Source: Mytilisepta virgata
Lineage: Eukaryota; Mollusca; Bivalvia; Mytilida; Mytilidae
DNA: 64,000 nucleotides
Direction: 5' to 3'
Assembly (NCBI GenBank): GCA_028015205.1
Contig: CM051514.1
Coordinates: 3,782,001 to 3,846,000 of the forward strand
The stretch's first letter is position 1, and each line of letters begins with the position of its first letter. The position numbers were made by a program, and so were the translations under genes. Shown here piece by piece: positions 60,901-64,000 of this stretch. The notes under the pieces were generated by a model that made no database searches, was not told the DNA's origin, and worked only from the letters and a program-made list of their open reading frames with translations.

Positions 60901-62281
60901 CTTGGAGCTGGTGTTCTAGAAATGCTTGGTGCTGGAGTCCCTGAGACACTTGGTGCTGGTGTGGCCGAGACACTTGGTGCTGGTGTGCCCGAGGCACTTG
61001 GTGCTGGAGTACCTGGTACACTTGGAGCTGGTGTTTTTGAGATACTTGGTGCTGGTGTTCCAGTGATACTTGGTGCTGGTGTGCCTGAAACGCTTGGAGC
61101 TGGTGTTCCAGAGATACTTGGTGCTGGAGTCCCTGAGACACTTGGTGCTGGTGTGCCCGAAATGCTTGCTGCTGGTGTTCCAGAGACACTTGGTGCTGGT
61201 GTTCCTGAGACACTTGGTGCTGGTGTACCGGAGACACTTGTAGCTGTTGTACCGGATGTAAATACAGTAGATGTCTCTTGTATTGTTGGTACGATGAAAG
61301 CTGTAGTGAAATGAATTCAGTTTAGTATTTTGAAAAGAGAGACGTCTTGTTTTAAGATTACTAGACTATTTTTTATTTACGTTCGAATTCATAATTGCTA
61401 TATAATTGGGAAGTTGATCTTTATGTTGAAAATTTCTTTAAAAAAAACTTTATTTATTTATTTATAATGACACTAATGCTTAATTTCAGAAGTGAGTTTT
61501 TGGTTTATTGTTGAAGTCCAAGATAAAGAACAGTAATGAAAGGTATGTTTACTTGACGTGTTATTGTCATGTATATTAACACCTACATATATGTATATCA
61601 ATCAACTTAACATATATCAAACTTCTTAAGGGCGCAGTGGTGTAGTGTAATCAGATCGGACTACTAGATCAAAGGTTACTTGTTCGACTCCTGTTCGGGA
61701 TGAAAATCCCAGGGATCAAATTTGCTATACCCTATCGACACCATTTGCGAAGATGGTCTCGATAAAAGATACTTGAGGACGAAAATGGCTATCTCGTGTT
61801 TAGGAAGAGCAAAAGCCTTAGCACGTTAAAGATTCCCCTGTAGATGTCGAAAAAGAGGAGGCTACAATGGGTACAAGGGGTCACTATGGCACCTGCCAAG
61901 TGGAGAGGGATTAGTATAAGTTGGTATAACTTGCTTTCCACTCCACTATAAAGAAATAAGTTTAAACTAAATGTTCCTATCTTCATTGCTCATTATTGAT
62001 TAAACCTTCGTGTATTGTTAAAAAATTTTGATTGACTTTCAATGACTTTAAGGGCCAAGGTGAAGGTTCATGTACGTTTTCAAGCCAAATGAACAGTAGA
62101 AATTCTATGATATGTTTATAAAGTTATTACCTGGTTTCAAACACACTTCCACCGAGAGTTCGTATAATTCTGCATCTTCTGTTGCAGTAGCTGGCTTAGT
62201 TACGGTGAGTACTATGGTGTCCCCATTCGTTCCATTAAAATCTACATTGACTATTTGAGCATAATTAGGTTCCAAACTCAC
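33882..62281 (-). CDS. Giant secreted mucin-like protein with TSP1, TIL, VWC and C-terminal cystine knot (3' part of gene)
   Basis: Nineteen exons with GT-AG borders join in phase into 12,201 bp: 4,066 codons and a stop. The 5' end lies outside the window. Numbering from the first visible residue: 1-50 unidentified extracellular segment; 51-3305 octapeptide mucin repeat; 3305-3381 VWC-like; 3381-3485 two TSP1; 3485-3582 TIL with its Cys-rich extension; 3582-3624 TSP1; about 3625-3679 VWC-like; 3679-3838 three TSP1; 3838-3905 TIL; 3906-3961 VWC; 3961-4060 cystine knot (CTCK); short tail. This order recalls SCO-spondin, hemolectin and gel-forming mucins, in which the CTCK forms disulphide dimers, while WxxW and CSx(S/T)CG in TSP1 repeats are C-mannosylation and O-fucosylation sites. 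The protein is inferred to be extracellular. VWD domains, usual upstream in this class, would be to the right of the window. Orthology is not established. Confidence 0.8.
34495..34791 (-). CDS. Mucin-like gene exon, C-terminal cystine knot
   Basis: 297 bp, acceptor ctttttttcag|CAACC, donor GAAACAG|GTATGT. It contains '[16 protein letters not shown]', '[11 protein letters not shown]', 'NCKCCTG' and ends '[10 protein letters not shown]'. The G-x-C-G ring motif and C-x-C-x2-C end fit a CTCK domain, the dimerisation module of VWF, mucins and SCO-spondin. Confidence 0.85.
35685..35745 (-). CDS. Mucin-like gene exon, VWC domain (CCPxC end)
   Basis: 61 bp, acceptor ttttggtag|GGAGAA, donor GCTAAAG|GTAAGT. 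It encodes [11 protein letters not shown], the C-C-P-x-C signature closing the VWC of the previous exon. Confidence 0.8.
36037..36141 (-). CDS. Mucin-like gene exon, VWC domain (first part)
   Basis: 105 bp, phase 0 to 0, acceptor tttttgtag|GGTGGA, donor CCTGCG|GTGAGT. It encodes [20 protein letters not shown], a classical VWC C-x2-C-x-C-x6-C start. Confidence 0.8.
37311..37513 (-). CDS. Mucin-like gene exon, TIL domain 2
   Basis: 203 bp, acceptor tttctgtag|TGTGTG, donor AAACAG|GTAACC, phase 1 to 0. It contains [33 protein letters not shown], 'TCVKEEDC', the TIL pattern. Several N-glycosylation sequons. Confidence 0.8.
38615..38767. mobile_element. MITE with GTTGACTCTCGTTAT termini
   Basis: CAGTTGACTCTCGTTAT and ATAACGAGAGTCAAC are inverted ends, flanked by TA on both sides. 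Internal 'ctcctgatatctcaaa' is repeated. A diverged relative is near 50780-50915. A pogo/Tc1-like origin is plausible from the TA target. Confidence 0.7.
38882..39034 (-). CDS. Mucin-like gene exon, TSP1 repeat 6
   Basis: 153 bp, acceptor acaaatag|GTGCCT, donor ACTGCG|GTAGGT. It contains [20 protein letters not shown] and a C-terminal CYLADC. CTVSCG fits the O-fucosylation consensus. Confidence 0.85.
39249..39375. mobile_element. 127-bp fold-back element
   Basis: GGCCCAGTTGTTCA at the left is inverted as TGAACAACCGGGCCC at the right. Inner arms containing GGGTTAAAT/ATTTAACCC also pair. No coding capacity. Confidence 0.75.
40350..40505 (-). CDS. Mucin-like gene exon, TSP1 repeat 5
   Basis: 156 bp, acceptor gcaaatag|GTTGTG, donor GCCGATT|GTAAAT. 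It contains [25 protein letters not shown] fits the O-fucosylation consensus. Confidence 0.85.
41057..41224 (-). CDS. Mucin-like gene exon, TSP1 repeat 4
   Basis: 168 bp, acceptor tttcaaacag|TGGATG, donor ATATCAT|GTAAGT. It contains [20 protein letters not shown], two W-x-x-W motifs and six cysteines. Confidence 0.85.
42024..42076 (-). CDS. Mucin-like gene exon, end of second VWC-like module
   Basis: A 53-bp exon, tttttacag|CTACTG to CCATTG|GTAAGC. With the split codon it encodes [17 protein letters not shown], the C-x-C-x8-C end of the fold. Confidence 0.7.
42660..43350. repeat. 26-bp intronic minisatellite interrupted by a dispersed repeat
   Basis: The unit GGTTGTTGTTTCATTTGAAC followed by ATACAG occurs about 18 times. 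The array is split at about 43063-43264 by a repeat ('gcttactcttccagagcacc' to 'ccctttggtatttcttgac') that also occurs near 27525-27640. Confidence 0.9.
43436..43597 (-). CDS. Mucin-like gene exon, TSP1 3 end and VWC-like module
   Basis: 162 bp, acceptor taattacag|GCAATT, donor CTATATG|GTACTG. It finishes the TSP1 ([14 protein letters not shown]) and opens a VWC-like fold ([20 protein letters not shown]). Confidence 0.75.
44207..44282 (-). CDS. Mucin-like gene exon, TSP1 repeat 3 (first half)
   Basis: 76 bp, phase 1 to 2, donor CACAG|GTAATTG. It encodes [19 protein letters not shown] with two overlapping W-x-x-W motifs. The second half is in the next exon. Confidence 0.75.
44562..44608 (-). 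CDS. Mucin-like gene exon, end of TIL extension
   Basis: A 47-bp exon, tttttacag|TAAATGC to GACGACT|GTAAGT. It encodes [15 protein letters not shown] and completes the C-x2-C-x-C-x7-C pattern that follows TIL domains. Confidence 0.7.
44872..45115 (-). CDS. Mucin-like gene exon, TIL domain 1
   Basis: 244 bp, phase 1 to 2. The Cys-rich sequence includes [34 protein letters not shown] and '[13 protein letters not shown]', the trypsin-inhibitor-like module of VWF-type proteins. The donor GAATG|GTGTGT was chosen because it joins to the next exon as CEECKCTNNG. Confidence 0.8.
45934..46080 (-). CDS. Mucin-like gene exon, TSP1 repeat 2
   Basis: 147 bp, acceptor tttttcag|CTGTAAC, donor AATG|GTAGGC. 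It contains [20 protein letters not shown] and 'DRTC', a TSP1 with an expanded CSxxxAC loop. Confidence 0.8.
46320..46484 (-). CDS. Mucin-like gene exon, TSP1 repeat 1
   Basis: 165 bp, acceptor attttacag|ACTGTAG, donor ACGA|GTAAGA. It contains [20 protein letters not shown] and six cysteines in TSP1 spacing. WSAW is a C-mannosylation motif. Confidence 0.85.
47168..47217 (-). CDS. Mucin-like gene exon, end of VWC-like module
   Basis: A 50-bp exon, aaaattag|CACTTG to GTGAAA|GTAAGT. It encodes [17 protein letters not shown], the C-x-C-x6-C-x4-C end of a VWC-type fold. Confidence 0.7.
47280..47660. repeat. About 75-bp tandem repeat and poly-A tract
   Basis: Three units contain 'aaagcccctaggaaagaaaa' and 'ggaacagtagcaccgcaaac'. 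A run of over 20 A lies at about 47632-47656. Confidence 0.8.
47949..48607 (+). mobile_element. Dispersed element, family R1, copy B (intronic)
   Basis: It begins 'atatagcgattgtctccgtc', GTCCGTCCGTC and ends 'actgtcgatttcgacagtac', like copy A at 31573-32190. The internal motif 'gcaataaggttttaga' is repeated two or three times. No coding frame. Confidence 0.65.
48608..49545. other. Intron sequence, nothing recognised
   Basis: AT-rich. No exon, repeat or RNA gene that I can support. Confidence 0.45.
49546..49868. mobile_element. 323-bp fold-back element
   Basis: GAGATCAAAAGTTCAATGTA at the left is inverted as TACATTGAACTTTTGATCTC at the right. The arms pair for about 50 bp with two or three differences. 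G-rich tracts (49597-49615, 49796-49812) lie inside. Confidence 0.9.
50233..50410 (-). CDS. Mucin-like gene exon, start of VWC-like module
   Basis: Acceptor gttgtag|GTGAAG, donor AATTG|GTAAGT, 178 bp, phase 1 to 2. It begins '[11 protein letters not shown]' and ends '[10 protein letters not shown]'. The Cys pattern is completed by the next exon. Confidence 0.7.
51165..51318. mobile_element. 154-bp fold-back element beside the mucin exon
   Basis: AGTGTTACTAACTTGCTGAT and the inverted ATCAGAAAGTTCGTAACGCT form arms of about 34 bp. 'tattgattctgtaatggcc' is repeated inside. It lies about 220 bp downstream of the giant exon's donor. Confidence 0.75.
51539..61300 (-). CDS. Mucin-like gene, 9.8-kb repeat exon
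   Basis: Acceptor catttcactacag|CTTTC, donor CTAAAG|GTAATTTG. The 9,762-bp exon is open throughout in phase 1 to 1. It encodes roughly 380 copies of the octapeptide [16 protein letters not shown] (24 bp each), so half or more of the residues are Ser, Thr or Pro, a dense O-glycosylation substrate. Eight interruptions carry [20 protein letters not shown] and mark a higher-order repeat. The array also lacks stops in other frames, giving a 2,661-codon frame on the plus strand (53329-61314) and many short ones. They are rejected because only the minus frame splices to recognisable extracellular domains on both sides. Confidence 0.85.
51706..60583 (-). repeat. Higher-order repeat markers inside the mucin array
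   Basis: An approximately 90-bp non-octapeptide insert (minus-strand protein [20 protein letters not shown]) occurs at about 51706, 54747, 55558, 56583, 57513, 58443, 59398 and 60496 (plus-strand left ends). Successive spacings are about 3040, 810, 1025, 930, 930, 955 and 1100 bp. The right six intervals fit a unit near 930 bp. The left 3-kb block has none and is more uniform. Confidence 0.9.
61630..61968 (+). mobile_element. tRNA-derived SINE (type 1)
   Basis: GGCGCAGTGGTGTAGTGT resembles an RNA polymerase III A box and GTTCGACTCCTG a B box about 40 bp on. The body includes 'gcacgttaaagattcccctg'. Intronic insertion in the mucin-like gene. Confidence 0.7.
62131..62281 (-). CDS. Mucin-like gene, first visible exon
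   Basis: Acceptor ttattag|GTGAGTTTGG, donor AAACCAG|GTAATAAC, 151 bp, phase 0 to 1. It encodes a beta-strand-like segment with one N-glycosylation motif (NGT) and ending '[12 protein letters not shown]'. No domain recognised. The other two frames contain stops. Confidence 0.6.
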
Positions 62282-62390
62282 CTAATAAATACATAATATA
62301 ATATATACATTTAATACATCAATTTAAAACAATTTTGCTAAAAAAAAAGAATAAGCTATCTATAAGTTTGAACATTTTAGCTGGAGGTTT

Positions 62391-62654
62391 TCTGTTTGTT
62401 TAGTTGGGGTTTTACGCCGTTTTCAGCACATTTGGCTATTTCGCGGCGGCCAGTTTTTATTGGCGGAGGAAGCCGGAGTACCCGGAGAGAACCACAGACC
62501 TTCAGTAGGAAAACTTGCAATCCTTGTCAATTAAGATCGGAGTCGGACACACCCCGCCACAGGTGAGATTCGAACTCACAACCCCAGCGTTGACAGGCTA
62601 GTGATCATTAGTAGTCATGACGAACTACCTAGACCACTCGGCCACCGAGGCCCC
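62391..62654 (-). mobile_element. tRNA-derived SINE (type 2) with target-site duplication
   Basis: The minus strand starts GGGGCCTCGGTGGCCGAGTG (A box) and has GTGAGTTCGAATCTCACC (B box). The conserved body is shared with 27690-27861, and the end is rich in AAAC. CTGGAGGTT flanks both ends (62381-62389 and 62655-62663), a 9-bp target-site duplication. It lies just upstream of the first visible mucin exon. Confidence 0.85.
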
Positions 62655-62979
62655 CTGGAGGTTCAGACTGAAGATAACAAAAGTATCGCGAAAAAGGTTT
62701 ATTTACTGGCTCTGCAGACCGATTTCTGTAAATACTGATGTAACATGTTTTGGTTTCGATTTTTAACTTGAAAACAATGATTGATTAAAATTTGATTTTA
62801 ATGTCATAACAATGGTTGAACTGATTTTTGTTTTATAGAGAATATGATTTTATATTAAATTTATTATCAGTTCTTACGTACAAATACTGTATTGGAACAA
62901 ACTCATTTACAATAAATGGCAACGGCCCATTTTTACAACATGATGTAACACAATAATCCCAGAAATCAAATCAAATTAC

Positions 62980-64000
62980 ATTGTTTCTAATTTCAAGGCA
63001 GTTATATATAAAGGAAGAAAATTTAAGAACCAATTATTTAAAATTATTTTGAGTCTGTTGCAGTCATTTTTTGGCAGATTTTTTTTATATTTTATTTAAT
63101 TGGAACATACATTCTGTTCGTTGTGTGATAAATCCATCACACTTCAGTAAAAAATGTACTTCATTTTCAATTTGGTTTGTTTTACAAATTTGGCAGAATC
63201 TTTTATCCCTAGGAATATTGAGATATCTTCCTCTTTCAATCATAAGTTGATATGCACTCATGCGGGCTTGTATATTGCAGATTTGTCACATCTATAAGTT
63301 AATAAATCAACATAAGGTAGACGTTGACCCATGTTATATATACTCCTGAAAAAAACTTAGTTCAGGAGAAATACAGATAATTGAATTTTGATCCTGTAGA
63401 CACTGATCTTGAATTCTTTGTTTTATATTATTCAAATGCGGTTTTAATGAAAAATTTAAATCCGTTAGGTATGAGAACCCTAGCTTTTGTAGTAAGAACT
63501 TATCTGATTAAACCATGGGTTTGTGTTTTTAGTTTCACAAAATATATCATACACTAAAGTGTTATTTGATGAAAGTATATGATCTAAGTAGCTTAAGTTA
63601 GAAAACATAATTCTAGCTTTCATTGGGAGAATTACAAGTTCAGCTCTACAGGCATCATTTGAAGACTTGCTATGTGCTCCTAATATTTCTTTTATAAATT
63701 TGATATGCAGTTTTTCAAAAGGATAAGAATATTTAAAAGGTGAAAGCAGACCCCATACTTCACTACAGTACATAAATATTGGAGATACCAGTGTATCAAA
63801 CAGTCTTTCCAAAAATTACATGAATTGTTTAAGCCAACAATTTTTTGATTTTGAAAAATATTTTTCTTGCTCTTTGCATAAGGGTGGCAATAGCCAAGTT
63901 AAAATTTTCATTATGTTTCAAAACTACACCTAAATAACAATAATGATTAACAGTTCTAATGATAGTTTCATTGTATATAAACTCATCTATAAAAGATTTA
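62980..64000 (-). pseudogene. LINE pol remnant running off the window
   Basis: From right to left on the minus strand: 'VNHYCYLGVVLKHNENFNLA' (RT thumb region) up to a stop, the frame 63480-63812 with 'MYCSEVWGLLSPF', 'FIKEILGAHSKSSNDACRAE', and then about 63060-63260 'RFCQICKTNQIENEVHFLLK', the CCHC-like motif. Frame breaks separate these pieces, so it is dead at least in this part. It is related to the LINE at 13640-14060. The 5' part is outside the window. Confidence 0.75.

Noticed and set aside
51734..61237. Many His/Gln-rich (minus) and Leu/Val/Arg-rich (plus) frames
   Set aside because: They are alternative frames of the 24-bp repeat.
53329..61314. 2,661-codon plus-strand frame (GAGVPETL repeats)
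   Set aside because: It is the antisense of the mucin octapeptide array. It has no recognisable domains or splice context, while the minus frame joins to TSP1/VWC/CTCK exons in phase.
61630..62654. Possible tRNA genes
   Set aside because: A- and B-box motifs are present, but the sequences cannot form complete tRNAs and continue into SINE bodies.

Overview
The window is nuclear DNA of an animal, most probably a bivalve mollusc and perhaps a mytilid mussel. The evidence is AT-rich non-coding DNA, GT-AG introns, tRNA-derived SINEs, LINE and Gypsy-type remnants, hAT-like and fold-back elements, and genes built from metazoan extracellular modules. All gene models below were derived by hand from splice sites, reading-frame phase and domain motifs. 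No similarity search was run, so species and gene names remain inferences. The recognisable host genes all lie on the minus strand.

Layout: (1) 1-11151 holds the 5' part of a CARD-domain gene: start exon at 11011-11151, second exon at 9097-9277, and a probable third exon at 1858-1967. Its introns are filled with a 52-bp minisatellite, two diverged hAT-like elements, LINE debris and an identical 159-bp duplication. (2) 11.6-14.1 kb is repeats plus two LINE fragments, apparently head to head. (3) 16628-22182 holds two long adjacent reading frames (890 and 942 residues). The second carries a FEN/XPG/XRN-like PIN-nuclease signature. I read this as a transposon-type or lineage-expanded two-gene unit. 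(4) 23.7-33.8 kb is a mobile-element graveyard: LINE tails, a TTAA-flanked MITE, pentanucleotide satellites, a SINE body, a Gypsy-type gag/protease fragment, a fold-back element, TTAGGG-like repeats and a zinc-finger cassette between related repeat blocks. (5) 33882-62281 is the 3' part of a giant secreted mucin-like gene. Nineteen exons join in phase into 4,066 codons plus stop: a 9,762-bp exon of PAPS(V/I)SGT octapeptide repeats, then VWC-like, TSP1, TIL and VWC modules, and a C-terminal cystine knot. (6) The right edge has two SINEs and a LINE remnant.

The mucin-like protein resembles SCO-spondin, hemolectin and gel-forming mucin C-termini in module order. The repeats would form a densely O-glycosylated rod. 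The TSP1, TIL, VWC and cystine-knot tail would be disulphide-bonded and probably mediates adhesion or dimerisation. The CARD gene would act in cytosolic apoptotic or innate signalling. The two-ORF unit is the least understood coding content of the window.
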